From NCBI GenBank assembly GCA_946628745.1, contig CAMOXA010000062.1, positions 1 to 8,021 of the forward strand: a stretch of 8,021 bases of DNA. Reading direction: 5' to 3'. Origin of the DNA: an uncultured Verrucomicrobiota bacterium. GTDB taxonomy: Bacteria > Verrucomicrobiota > Kiritimatiellia > RFP12 > UBA1067. The position numbers and the translations under genes are program-made. Shown piece by piece: positions 1 through 6,533 of this stretch. The stretch's first letter is position 1. The number at the start of each line of letters is the position of its first letter. Below the pieces are notes generated by a model that saw nothing but the letters and a program-made list of their open reading frames with translations, was not told the DNA's origin and did not search any database.

Positions 1-297
1 CGACGGCGCCTTCTTGACAACTTTAATCGCCTGGATCCAGGGGCTGTTGAACGGGAAGAGCTTCTCAACCCTGACGCCATAGCTCTCGCGGCTGACGGTG
101 AAGTTGCCGGCGACATTCTTGCGCCCGTTGTCGATGGCAAGAACCTTGCCTTCGAAGTCCTGGATGCGGAACTTGTCGCCTTCTTTGATCTTTATCGAAA
201 CGCGCACCACATCGCCCGTATGGAACTCCGGGAAGTTCTTCTCGGCGAACTTGGCGGTCTGCTCGGCGTTGATCTTGTCTAGAATCTTGATACCCAT
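1..297 (-). CDS. rplS: 50S ribosomal protein L19, 3' end beyond window
   Basis: Ribosomal protein bL19 is a large-subunit protein near the interface with the 30S subunit. The 99 codons visible begin MGIKILDKINAEQ and run off the left edge without a stop. Recognisable L19 blocks are GDVVRVSIKIKEGDKFRIQDFEG (about residues 28-50), followed by the KVLAI strand, and ESYGVRVEKLFPFNSPWI (about 74-91); the usual family form of the latter is SYGVGVERIFPLHSP. L19 is normally about 115 residues, so only a short basic tail should be missing. The ATG at 295-297 is preceded by a full AAGGAGGT Shine-Dalgarno site that overlaps the rpsP stop codon. It lies 11 bp after rpsP in the same unit; in most bacteria rimM and trmD separate these two genes. 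The identification is clear. Confidence 0.96.
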   Translation of the reverse strand, partial: MGIKILDKINAEQTAKFAEKNFPEFHTGDVVRVSIKIKEGDKFRIQDFEGKVLAIDNGRKNVAGNFTVSRESYGVRVEKLFPFNSPWIQAIKVVKKAPS

Positions 298-302
298 GAT
301 CT

Positions 303-310
303 ACCTCCTT
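303..310 (-). promoter_or_regulatory. Shine-Dalgarno site of rplS overlapping the rpsP stop
   Basis: The minus strand reads TAAGGAGGTAGATC then ATG. The 8-nt AAGGAGGT is fully complementary to the canonical 16S 3' end, and its first AA lies inside the TAA stop of rpsP. This layout suits tight translational coupling of S16 and L19 and fixes the L19 start at 297. Confidence 0.9.
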
Positions 311-599
311 ATGCCTTCTTCTCGGCCTTCTGGGCCTTGCGGGCGTGGTGGGGCTTGATGGCCGGGTTCTTCGCGCGGCGAATAAGCGAGGCGACCGTGG
401 TGGAGGGCTTGGCACCCTTCGAAATCCAGTAGTCGACGCGCTCTACGTCGATCTTGAAATTGTTCTCCTTGAGCTGAGTGTCGTACCAGCCGAGGATCTC
501 AAGAAACTTGCCGTCGCGGGGGCTGCGCTCGTCGGCGGCGACGATACGATAGGCCGCGTGGTTCGTGCAGCCTGTGCGACGCATTCTAATCTTTACCAT
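309..599 (-). CDS. rpsP: 30S ribosomal protein S16
   Basis: Ribosomal protein bS16 binds 16S rRNA and is needed for assembly of the 30S body. The 96-residue product starts MVKIRMRRTG and carries the family blocks AAYRIVAADERSPRDGKFLEILGWYD (about residues 15-40) and VERVDYWISKGAKPSTTVASLIRRA (about 52-76). A short basic Ala/Lys-rich tail (KPHHARKAQKAEKKA) follows. Length is normal for S16 (about 80-100). The ATG at 597-599 has an AAGGAG Shine-Dalgarno site about 11 nt upstream. A promoter is predicted at 638-666, so S16 and L19 can be expressed apart from the upstream hom-lysC-GTPase unit, although no terminator separates them. Small deviations from the usual consensus (GWYDT for G-YNP, GCTNHAA for the basic G-KK-P segment) are within family variation. 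Confidence 0.97.
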   Translation of the reverse strand: MVKIRMRRTGCTNHAAYRIVAADERSPRDGKFLEILGWYDTQLKENNFKIDVERVDYWISKGAKPSTTVASLIRRAKNPAIKPHHARKAQKAEKKA

Positions 600-637
600 C
601 TCGTTTTTTTCTCCTTATCGGTGAATGAATGGCGCGT

Positions 638-666
638 AGTATATCATTTTTCGCCGCCGCGCGCAA
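638..666 (-). promoter_or_regulatory. predicted extended -10 promoter for rpsP-rplS
   Basis: On the minus strand there is a TTGCGC -35 (661-666), a 17-bp spacer ending in TGA, and a TATACT -10 (638-643). This gives the extended -10 form TGnTATACT. The -10 abuts the GTPase stop codon (644-646) and the -35 lies inside the GTPase gene. The predicted start is near 631, leaving a leader of about 32 nt. The sequence after the -10 is GC-rich (ACGCGCC). In well-studied bacteria GC-rich discriminators go with ppGpp control of ribosomal genes; that is inference here. Confidence 0.65.
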
Positions 667-1999
667 GGGGTAAAAAGATAAACGAATTTTTTATCCAACG
701 GTCGAGCCTGCGTCTGGCGAACTCGCCGAAGAGCGGCAGATGCAACGGAGCGGAGCGTATGACATCGGCGGTTTCGTCTCTCGTAAGCGACCACGACTGG
801 CGCACATCGTCGCACGTACCGACCGAGATGCGCGAGCAATAGACTGTCGCGAACATGGCGTCGACGCTTTCGGCGAGACTGCGGCGCTTCAAACGGCGCA
901 AGAGCCCGGCGACCGGGCGGGAGGCCGCGAATGCGAGCGCCGCGGCGAGCGCCCCCGACGCAACGGCCGCGACCTGTCCCAAGCCGGAGCGCGAAGACAT
1001 GGCGATCCAGACGAGCAGACCGGACACGGCGGCGAAAAGCAGCGCGCAGCTCCAGGCCGCGAAAGAGAACCGCAAAAGTGCGCGTGCGGCGGCGTTCACG
1101 ACGCACATGCGAATCGAAAGCCCCGTAAAGTCCGACAACGCCTGCGAATATATGTTGTCGCGGCGGCGGGCGGCGGCGTCGCGCACCGTCGCGAGGAATT
1201 CGCCCCTGACGCGATTGAAGTCCGAAAGGTCGATTCCGTCGCCGGAGCGCTCGCGCTCGGGGCCGGAATAGACGGTGAGTATCTTGGGCAGGTCCTTTGT
1301 CGACAGAACGCGCGAGAGATTCCAGCAAACCGTGCCGTAGGTGCGGGCGAAATCGTAGGCGCGGGTGAACATGTCGCACTTGTTCAGGAGCACGCGCAGC
1401 TTGTAGTCCATGCCGCGCAGCGATTTCGAAAAGACGCGCACGGTCTCGCCGGTCGTGCCGGGCTTTTCCGGATCCAGAAGGAAGAACACGACATCGCTGG
1501 ACTCCGCCAGGAATCTTACGGCGCCGTCGAAGTCGTACGTGCGAGCGACGGACGAATCGGCGGAATCTATCATGCCGGGGCTGTCGATGAGCGACACGGA
1601 CTTGAGGAGTTCGCGATTGCGGAACTTGACGGCAATGTGCTGAAGGAACTCGCCGCCCAGCCGCGCGAGGCCCGAAAACTCTCCGGGAAGGCGCGAGAGC
1701 GCGGCGGGGCCTACGACATCCTCCTCCGTCTCCCCGTACATTATTATCGTGAAGCCGTCGTCCGTCGGCGCCAGCCCTTCATCCTGCACCTTCTTCCCGC
1801 CCAGCAGCCAGTTGACGAGGGTCGACTTGCCGGAGGAATGGTTGCCCAGGAATATCATGCAGGGGACGCCGCCGGCGGTGACGGTGCGGCGCTTGAACCG
1901 GTAATAGTACCTTTCCGCAAGCGGAGCCAGCCTCGCGTATTCCACGCCCAGCATGCGCTCGAAGGCGCCCCAGTCTTTAACTTCGCCGCTCGAAGCCAT
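644..1999 (-). CDS. EHD/dynamin-like GTPase with C-terminal membrane segments
   Basis: A 451-residue P-loop GTPase of the dynamin superfamily, most like the EHD branch that binds and remodels membranes. Visible motifs are G1 GNHSSGKST (52-60), a switch-I-like APTDDGFTIIMYGETE (77-92), G3 DSPG (139-142) and G4 NKCD (206-209). The order PT-D-F-MHG-TE, IDSPG, YDF--A--- (F)LAE--D, VLLNK-D, YG---W-L is characteristic of EHD proteins. Two hydrophobic segments at about 311-334 and 340-359 are predicted membrane helices, followed by a basic stretch (LLRRLKRRS, 366-374) and a C-terminal helical domain. No EH domain is present. The ATG at 1997-1999 has a GGGAG site 7 nt upstream and lies 16 bp after lysC, so the two are probably co-transcribed. 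Family membership is well supported; the cellular role (membrane fission, fusion or stress protection) is unknown. Confidence 0.86.
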   Translation of the reverse strand: MASSGEVKDWGAFERMLGVEYARLAPLAERYYYRFKRRTVTAGGVPCMIFLGNHSSGKSTLVNWLLGGKKVQDEGLAPTDDGFTIIMYGETEEDVVGPAALSRLPGEFSGLARLGGEFLQHIAVKFRNRELLKSVSLIDSPGMIDSADSSVARTYDFDGAVRFLAESSDVVFFLLDPEKPGTTGETVRVFSKSLRGMDYKLRVLLNKCDMFTRAYDFARTYGTVCWNLSRVLSTKDLPKILTVYSGPERERSGDGIDLSDFNRVRGEFLATVRDAAARRRDNIYSQALSDFTGLSIRMCVVNAAARALLRFSFAAWSCALLFAAVSGLLVWIAMSSRSGLGQVAAVASGALAAALAFAASRPVAGLLRRLKRRSLAESVDAMFATVYCSRISVGTCDDVRQSWSLTRDETADVIRSAPLHLPLFGEFARRRLDRWIKNSFIFLPLARGGEK

Positions 2000-2015
2000 G
2001 AGACGTCTCCCGTTT

Positions 2016-3374
2016 TCAGCCGAAGAACGCCTTGTAGAGCGCCCTGACCGCGGCGTCGCGGTCCTGATGGCGAATCGCGATCATGAAGCTGACTTCGCTC
2101 GAGCCCTGGTTGACCATAGACACCGAAATGCCGACCGACGCGAGGGCGAGGCACGCCTTGGCGAGCATGCCGGCCGTGTAGCACATGCCTTCGCCGACAA
2201 TCATCAGAATGGTGATGTCGCGCTCGACCGCCACGAAGTCCGGGTTGAGCTCGCGGCGGATCTTCGACAAGACCGCGCGCTCGGCCTCCTTCGGCAGGTT
2301 CTGTCCCTTGACGACGACACACTGGGAGTCCACGCCCGAGGGCATGTGCTCGTACGAAACGCCTTCGCTCTCGAATATCTGCAAAAGGCGTCGTCCGAAA
2401 CCTACCTCGCGGTTCATCAAATACTTCTCGACGACTATGTTGCAGAAGTCGTCGGCGGCGGCGATGCCCACAATAGTGCCTGGCACGACGCGGCGGGACT
2501 GCTGAATCATCGTGCCGGGCTCGCCGGGATGGTTGGTATTCCTGATGTTGATCGGTATGCGCGCGCGCACGACGGGTATCACGGCCTCGTCGGCGAAGAC
2601 GCCGAAGCCGGCGTAGGCGAGTTCGCGCATCTCGCGGTAGGTCATGGTCGGGATGCCTTCAGAGACCTCCGGGACGATTCTGGGATCGACCGGATAGACC
2701 GAATCGACGTCGGTGAAGTTCTCGTAGACGTCGGCGCATACCGCCGCGGCGAGTATGGAGCCGGTGATGTCGCTGCCGCCGCGCGGGAATGTCGCGACCT
2801 TGCCGTCTTTGGTATAGCCGAAAAAGCCCGGATAGATGACTATGCCGTCGAAATTGGAGAACGCGCGGGCGAGCGTCGCGTAGCTGGCGGGATCGAGCGT
2901 GGCGTCGCCGAACGGGCCCGTGAGCACCATGCCGGTGTCGCGCGGGCTGGCGTAGCGCGCCTTCTTGCCGCGCGCCGAAAAGGCCATGGCGACGAGCTTC
3001 GCGCAGTTGTCTTCGCCGGCGGCCTTCATGAGGTCGATGAATTCGGCGCGCTGCAGCTCGGCGACCTTGGCGAGACGGTCCATGAGATCCATCTCGATGG
3101 TGCGCACGATCTCGTCGCCGAGACGGAGCGACTGGGCCATCTCCGCATAGCGTTCGACAACCGCACCGAACTGCCGGTCTGTATTCTCGCCGGCGAGCGC
3201 GACATTGGCGAGTTCTATCAGCAGGTCCGTGACCTTCGTGTCGCCCGAGTGTCTCTTGCCGGGCGCCGAGACGACCACGATGCGTCTCGCCGGATCGGCG
3301 AGGACGATGTCCATTACCTTGTTGAGCTGTGAGGCGTTCGCGAGCGAACTGCCGCCGAATTTGCAGACTTTCAT
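2016..3374 (-). CDS. lysC: aspartate kinase, monofunctional YclM/AK III type
   Basis: Aspartokinase phosphorylates L-aspartate, the first step to lysine, threonine, methionine and diaminopimelate. The 452-residue product starts MKVCKFGGSSLA (KFGGSS at 5-10, nucleotide binding). It has VVVSAPGK (33-40), GEDNCAKL (120-127), FPRGGSDITG (196-205) and ENFTDVDSVYPVDPRIV (218-234), then TYREMRELAYAGFGVF (245-260) and two C-terminal ACT domains (about 310-452) that usually bind feedback inhibitors. Motifs such as KYLMNREVGFGRR, EHMPSG and NQGSSEVSF closely follow Bacillus subtilis aspartokinase III (YclM), which is inhibited by lysine plus threonine. Similar allostery here is inference. The start at 3374 is chosen because it gives the canonical N-terminus; the frame is open further upstream, inside hom. 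The ribosome site is weak (CAAAGAAAA). It follows hom by 38 bp and precedes the GTPase by 16 bp. Confidence 0.95.
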   Translation of the reverse strand: MKVCKFGGSSLANASQLNKVMDIVLADPARRIVVVSAPGKRHSGDTKVTDLLIELANVALAGENTDRQFGAVVERYAEMAQSLRLGDEIVRTIEMDLMDRLAKVAELQRAEFIDLMKAAGEDNCAKLVAMAFSARGKKARYASPRDTGMVLTGPFGDATLDPASYATLARAFSNFDGIVIYPGFFGYTKDGKVATFPRGGSDITGSILAAAVCADVYENFTDVDSVYPVDPRIVPEVSEGIPTMTYREMRELAYAGFGVFADEAVIPVVRARIPINIRNTNHPGEPGTMIQQSRRVVPGTIVGIAAADDFCNIVVEKYLMNREVGFGRRLLQIFESEGVSYEHMPSGVDSQCVVVKGQNLPKEAERAVLSKIRRELNPDFVAVERDITILMIVGEGMCYTAGMLAKACLALASVGISVSMVNQGSSEVSFMIAIRHQDRDAAVRALYKAFFG

Positions 3375-3412
3375 TTTTCTTTGAGCCGGATGGTCCGTCT
3401 TTTGTGTGTTGA

Positions 3413-4708
3413 CTAAAGTATTCGCAGGGCGACGGGTTCGCCGCCTATGACGCCGCTGTCCTTTATCTCGGCGAGGGCGCGATGCAAGTCGGCAGCCTTC
3501 GCCTCGTGGGCGAGCACAACGACCGGGACAGGCTGGTTGCCGACCCCTCCGGCCTTCTGGGACGCGGCGGATATCGAAACGCCGTGCCGGCCGAGTATCG
3601 ACGCGATCGTGCCGAATGCGCCGGCTTTGTCCGCAACCAGAAAGCGCATGTAGAACTTGGAGCGTATCTCGCCCGACGGCCTCAGGCCGACCCGGCCCTC
3701 GGCGTAGTCCGGCGCTCCCCTCGTGTAGCGCGTTTCGCCGTGGGCGAGGTTGCGGGCTATGTCTCCTATGTCGCCGACGACCGTCGAAGCCGTCGGCGCG
3801 CGGCCCGCGCCGCGGCCGTAGTACATCGTGTAGTCGGACATGTCGCCCTTGACCATCACGGCGTTGAAGGCATCGTTCACGTTCGAAAGCATGTGCGAGA
3901 ACGGCACCAGCGTCGGGTGCACGCCGACCTCGACCTCGTCGCCGTGGCGCGCGACGCACGCGAGCAGTTTGATGCGGTAGCCGAAATCCGCCGCGTACTT
4001 CACGTCTTCGCCGGCGAGATTGCGTATGCCCTCGACATCGACCTGGTCCAAGCGCGGCTGGAAGCCGAAAGCGAGCGACGCGAGGATGCACGCCTTGTGC
4101 GCAGTGTCGAATCCGTCCACGTCCAGCGACGGATTCGCCTCGGCGTACCCGAGGCGCTGCGCGTCCTTGAGCACGACATCGAACGCGAGGCCCTCCTGCT
4201 CCATCCTGGTGAGGATGTAGTTGCAAGTGCCGTTGAGAATGCCGTGGATGGACTCTATGTCGTTGCCGGCGAGTCCTTCGCGCAGCACGCGGATGATCGG
4301 GATGCCGCCGCCGACGGCAGCCCCGAAGTAGATGTCCACTCCGTGCTTCGCGGCGGTGTCGAATATCTCCGCACCGTATTCAGCCAACAGCTTTTTGTTG
4401 GCCGTCACGACACACTTGCCGGCTTCAAGGGCCGAGAGCACGAACGTGCGGGCGATGCCGGTACCGCCAATGGTCTCCACGACAATCTGCACTTCAGGGT
4501 CGGCGATTACGCCCTTCGCGTCGGTTGTGAGGATGCCGTCCGGAACCTGGATGCCGCGGTCTGTCGTTATATCCAGGTCTGCAATCTTGCGAAGAACGAT
4601 ATCGACGCCAAGGCGCTTCGCCATGACGTCACGGTGCTTCAGAAGACCGTCTGCGACACCTGCGCCGACCGTCCCGAAACCGAGTATGCCAACACCAATC
4701 TGCTTCAT
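3413..4708 (-). CDS. hom: homoserine dehydrogenase with ACT domain
   Basis: Reduces L-aspartate-4-semialdehyde to homoserine with NAD(P)H, the committed step to threonine and methionine. The 431-residue product has a Rossmann fold at the N-terminus (GILGFGTVGAGV, 7-18) and TANKKLLAEYG (102-112) with the conserved lysine. The family signature covers GILNGTCNYILTRM (156-169) and GYAEANPSLDVDGFDTAHK (187-205), with D201 and K205 in the catalytic DxxxK spacing. A C-terminal ACT domain (about 351-431, FYMRFLVADKAGAFGTIASIL) would allow threonine feedback inhibition. Length is typical of the monofunctional enzyme. The start at 4708 has an AAAGGA site 6 nt upstream. An in-frame start at 4729 would lie almost at the predicted transcript end and has no such site. 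It is the first gene of the unit, with lysC following. Confidence 0.96.
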   Translation of the reverse strand: MKQIGVGILGFGTVGAGVADGLLKHRDVMAKRLGVDIVLRKIADLDITTDRGIQVPDGILTTDAKGVIADPEVQIVVETIGGTGIARTFVLSALEAGKCVVTANKKLLAEYGAEIFDTAAKHGVDIYFGAAVGGGIPIIRVLREGLAGNDIESIHGILNGTCNYILTRMEQEGLAFDVVLKDAQRLGYAEANPSLDVDGFDTAHKACILASLAFGFQPRLDQVDVEGIRNLAGEDVKYAADFGYRIKLLACVARHGDEVEVGVHPTLVPFSHMLSNVNDAFNAVMVKGDMSDYTMYYGRGAGRAPTASTVVGDIGDIARNLAHGETRYTRGAPDYAEGRVGLRPSGEIRSKFYMRFLVADKAGAFGTIASILGRHGVSISAASQKAGGVGNQPVPVVVLAHEAKAADLHRALAEIKDSGVIGGEPVALRIL

Positions 4709-4714
4709 GTTCTT

Positions 4715-4720
4715 TCCTTT
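4715..4720 (-). promoter_or_regulatory. Shine-Dalgarno site that fixes the hom start
   Basis: AAAGGA on the minus strand lies 6 nt before the ATG at 4706-4708. It selects MKQIGVGILGFG as the N-terminus over the start 7 codons upstream. Confidence 0.75.
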
Positions 4721-4737
4721 TTGAATCAAGAAGGGAT

Positions 4738-4767
4738 ATTGTACAATTATTTACGGGCGAAAGTCAA
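4738..4767 (-). promoter_or_regulatory. predicted sigma-70-type promoter for hom-lysC-GTPase
   Basis: Minus-strand TTGACT (4762-4767) and TACAAT (4738-4743) are separated by 18 bp; each hexamer matches the consensus at 5 of 6 positions. The predicted start is near 4731, giving a leader of only about 22 nt. That leaves no room for an attenuator or riboswitch, so amino-acid control would have to be at the promoter or on the enzymes (both carry ACT domains). Confidence 0.72.
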
Positions 4768-4813
4768 TGGCGAAAAAGGGTTGAACGCGATTTTTTCATG
4801 CGGCCGGACGCGC

Positions 4814-4885
4814 GGGCTGAATTCGCGGCGGAGCACGCGCATGGTCCGCGGCGTGATCTGCGGCGCACGCGGACGCGTTCAGCCC
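4814..4885 (-). other. structured inverted repeat at the end of nspC
   Basis: GGGCTGAA (4814-4821 on the plus strand) is the exact reverse complement of TTCAGCCC (4878-4885). Inside it CGCG (4824-4827) pairs with CGCG (4874-4877) across a 2-nt bulge. A further possible stem is GTCCGCG (4844-4850) with CGCGGAC (4868-4874), which shares one base with the CGCG stem. The outer stem includes the nspC stop codon (4879-4881). A minus-strand transcript could fold here and perhaps end or be protected, but there is no U-tract, so a standard intrinsic terminator is not supported. In such GC-rich sequence part of this pairing may be chance. The rest of the 170-bp gap before hom (4709-4878) holds the hom promoter and nothing else I can identify. 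Confidence 0.35.
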
Positions 4886-5994
4886 AGCCTGGCGGCGAAA
4901 TCGGAGTAGCCGAACGTGCGGACGGTCTCCTCGCGCCCGTCCTCGAGCCTAAGGACGATATCCGGCAGGTTGACGCCGTTGAAAGTATTGTTTTTGACCA
5001 TTGAATATATGGCCATGTCTTCGAACACTACAGTGTCGCCTTCGCGAAGCGGTCTCTCAAAAGAATAAACGCCTATCTCGTCGCCCGCTAGACACGTCGG
5101 CCCGCCGAAACGGTACGTGAAGGCACCGTCTGGAGCGCTGCCGGAGACGCGAGGAGTGTATGGCATCTCCAGTACGTCCGGCATGTGGCACGCGGCACTC
5201 GCGTCAAGTATGGCGTTGGCGACGCCGTCGGCGCCTTTCGGCTGGATTTCGAGAACCCGCGCCTCCAGAAAGCCGGCGTCCAGCGCCACGGCTTCGCCGG
5301 GTTCGAGGTAGATGTCGAGGCCTGGATGCCGCTCTCGGAAGACGCCGATCAACTTCACCAGCCCGTCCACGTCGTAGTCGCGCCGCGTTATGTGGTGGCC
5401 GCCGCCGAAATTGACCCATTTCATCTGCGGCAGAAGATCGCCGAACCTGGCCTCGAATCCGCCAAGAACCCTCTCAAGCTCCGCGACACCCTGCTCGCAG
5501 AGACAGTGGAAATGCAGTCCGTCCACTAGCGCGGACAGTCCGCCAGCCGCGTCGAGATCGCCGCGCCTGACGCCGAGGCGGGACGACGGCCGACACGGAT
5601 CGTACGCCGGCACCGTAGCGACTGCGACCTCTGGATTGACCCGCAGGCCGACAGACACGCCCCTCGCCCGCGCGGCGGCGGCGAAGAGCGCGACCTGCCG
5701 CGGCGAATTGAACACGATATGGTCGACAAGGTCGAGCAGCCCATCCATCTCCGCCGGGTCGAACGCCGGCGCGAACACGTGAGTCTCGCCGCCGAAGAAG
5801 TCGTGGCCGTGCTTCGCCTCGAAAAGCGAACTCGCCGTCGTGCCGGCCAGGTACTTCGCGCAAAGCGGATATGCCGCCGCGCAGGAAAAGGCCTTTTGCG
5901 CGAGCAGTATGCGCACGCCGGCCCTGCCGGACACGTCCTTGAGAATCTCGAGATTGCGCCGCAGCGCTTTTTCGTCTATGACATACCTGGGCAT
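4879..5994 (-). CDS. nspC: carboxynorspermidine/carboxyspermidine decarboxylase
   Basis: A PLP-dependent alanine-racemase-fold decarboxylase that makes norspermidine or spermidine from the carboxylated precursor. The 371-residue product starts MPRYVIDEKALRRNLEILK. K34 in LLAQKAF is the expected PLP Schiff-base lysine. Also visible are TTASSLFEAKHG (52-63), NPCRPSSRLGVR-like YDPCRPSSRLGVR (131-143), LHFHCLCEQ (160-168), WVNFGGGHHIT (193-203), YLEPGEAVAL (229-238), ACHMPDVLEMPY (268-279) and GGPTCLAGD (297-305) with C301 in the catalytic-cysteine position. Length is usual for the family. The start at 5994 has an AAGGTG site; a start at 6027 lacks one. The partner carboxy(nor)spermidine dehydrogenase is not in the window. 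Whether the product is spermidine or norspermidine cannot be read from sequence. It is probably the last gene of the prmA unit, 51 bp after the CesT-like gene. Confidence 0.95.
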   Translation of the reverse strand: MPRYVIDEKALRRNLEILKDVSGRAGVRILLAQKAFSCAAAYPLCAKYLAGTTASSLFEAKHGHDFFGGETHVFAPAFDPAEMDGLLDLVDHIVFNSPRQVALFAAAARARGVSVGLRVNPEVAVATVPAYDPCRPSSRLGVRRGDLDAAGGLSALVDGLHFHCLCEQGVAELERVLGGFEARFGDLLPQMKWVNFGGGHHITRRDYDVDGLVKLIGVFRERHPGLDIYLEPGEAVALDAGFLEARVLEIQPKGADGVANAILDASAACHMPDVLEMPYTPRVSGSAPDGAFTYRFGGPTCLAGDEIGVYSFERPLREGDTVVFEDMAIYSMVKNNTFNGVNLPDIVLRLEDGREETVRTFGYSDFAARLG

Positions 5995-5998
5995 AACG

Positions 5999-6004
5999 CA
6001 CCTT
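5999..6004 (-). promoter_or_regulatory. Shine-Dalgarno site that fixes the nspC start
   Basis: Minus-strand AAGGTG lies 4 nt before the ATG at 5992-5994 (6 nt from the GG). It supports the 371-residue form beginning MPRYVID, which matches the family N-terminus. Confidence 0.7.
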
Positions 6005-6045
6005 TTGAAGAGTTGCGGACGCGGCACATTCCGCTTCCTGGCGAA

Positions 6046-6516
6046 TCACGACTGCAACCGGAACTCGAGGCCGGGGGCTTGTTCGGCACTGTCGTCGGGC
6101 CCGGCGAGGCTCGACTTGATGCGATCCGCCCAGACGTCGCAAAGTTGCAGAATCTTTTCGAGTGTGTCGACGAAAGCGTCCACGTCCCTGGCCGCCTCGG
6201 CGAGGTCGAAGAAGTAGTTGTAGACGACGGTCTCCGTTTCACGCTCGAGCGAGAAATATCCGCCGGCCGTTTCAATGCCGAAGAGCCCGCCGGCCAGCAG
6301 TTCGCGGTAGACTTCGCGGCCTGCGTCTTTCGGCAGCACCGCCACTTCTATGAAGCACAGCACCTTGCCGGAAGCTTCCACATACTGCAGATTCACATTG
6401 TACGTGTCGTCGACCCTGACGCACACCATGCCGGAATCGTCTGGCACGAGCGCTTCAATGCCGGTCGCTTTGCGCACCTCGGCGAGGAACCTGTCATAGT
6501 CGTCTCTGGTTGTCAT
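6046..6516 (-). CDS. CesT/Tir-chaperone-like protein (type III secretion chaperone fold)
   Basis: A 156-residue acidic protein with the layout of the CesT family. It has an N-terminal amphipathic helix (YDRFLAEVRKATGIEALVPDD, 7-27) and beta strands (GMVCVRVDDTYNVNLQYV, 29-46; KVLCFIEVAVLP, 51-62). The typical helix-turn REVYRELLAGGLFGIETAGGYFSLE follows (67-91), then strands (ETVVYNYFFDL, 95-105) and a last helix (VDAFVDTLEKILQLCDVWADRI, 112-133). Known members are dimeric cytoplasmic chaperones for type III effectors; bacterial homologues outside secretion loci also occur. No secretion apparatus or effector gene is adjacent: prmA ends 17 bp upstream and nspC starts 51 bp downstream. An AGGGG site about 8 nt before the ATG (6514-6516) supports the start. 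The call rests on pattern and predicted secondary structure, so the fold is likely but a secretion role is unproven. Confidence 0.66.
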   Translation of the reverse strand: MTTRDDYDRFLAEVRKATGIEALVPDDSGMVCVRVDDTYNVNLQYVEASGKVLCFIEVAVLPKDAGREVYRELLAGGLFGIETAGGYFSLERETETVVYNYFFDLAEAARDVDAFVDTLEKILQLCDVWADRIKSSLAGPDDSAEQAPGLEFRLQS

Positions 6517-6533
6517 CGGTTTCGCCCCTGTAT

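Noticed and set aside
740..2047. 435-codon open frame on the plus strand opposite the GTPase
   Set aside because: It is antisense to a gene with clear G motifs, is rich in R, G, A and E as expected of a shadow frame in GC-rich DNA, and shows no recognisable domain or ribosome site.
1953..3332. 459-codon open frame on the plus strand opposite lysC
   Set aside because: Its repetitive D/V/R/A/G composition is typical of the antisense of a GC-rich gene; the minus-strand frame is an unmistakable aspartokinase.
2016..4226. 736-residue reading of the aspartokinase frame, as a possible fused protein
   Set aside because: The first 284 codons overlap hom in another frame and look like shadow sequence (R/G-rich); the true N-terminus MKVCKFGGSS begins at 3374.
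4787..4799. T-run CGATTTTTTC as part of a plus-strand terminator
   Set aside because: No GC-rich hairpin directly precedes it on the plus strand and no plus-strand gene reads into it.
3482..4909. 475-codon open frame on the plus strand opposite hom
   Set aside because: It is antisense to homoserine dehydrogenase and runs through the hom promoter; it has no family resemblance.
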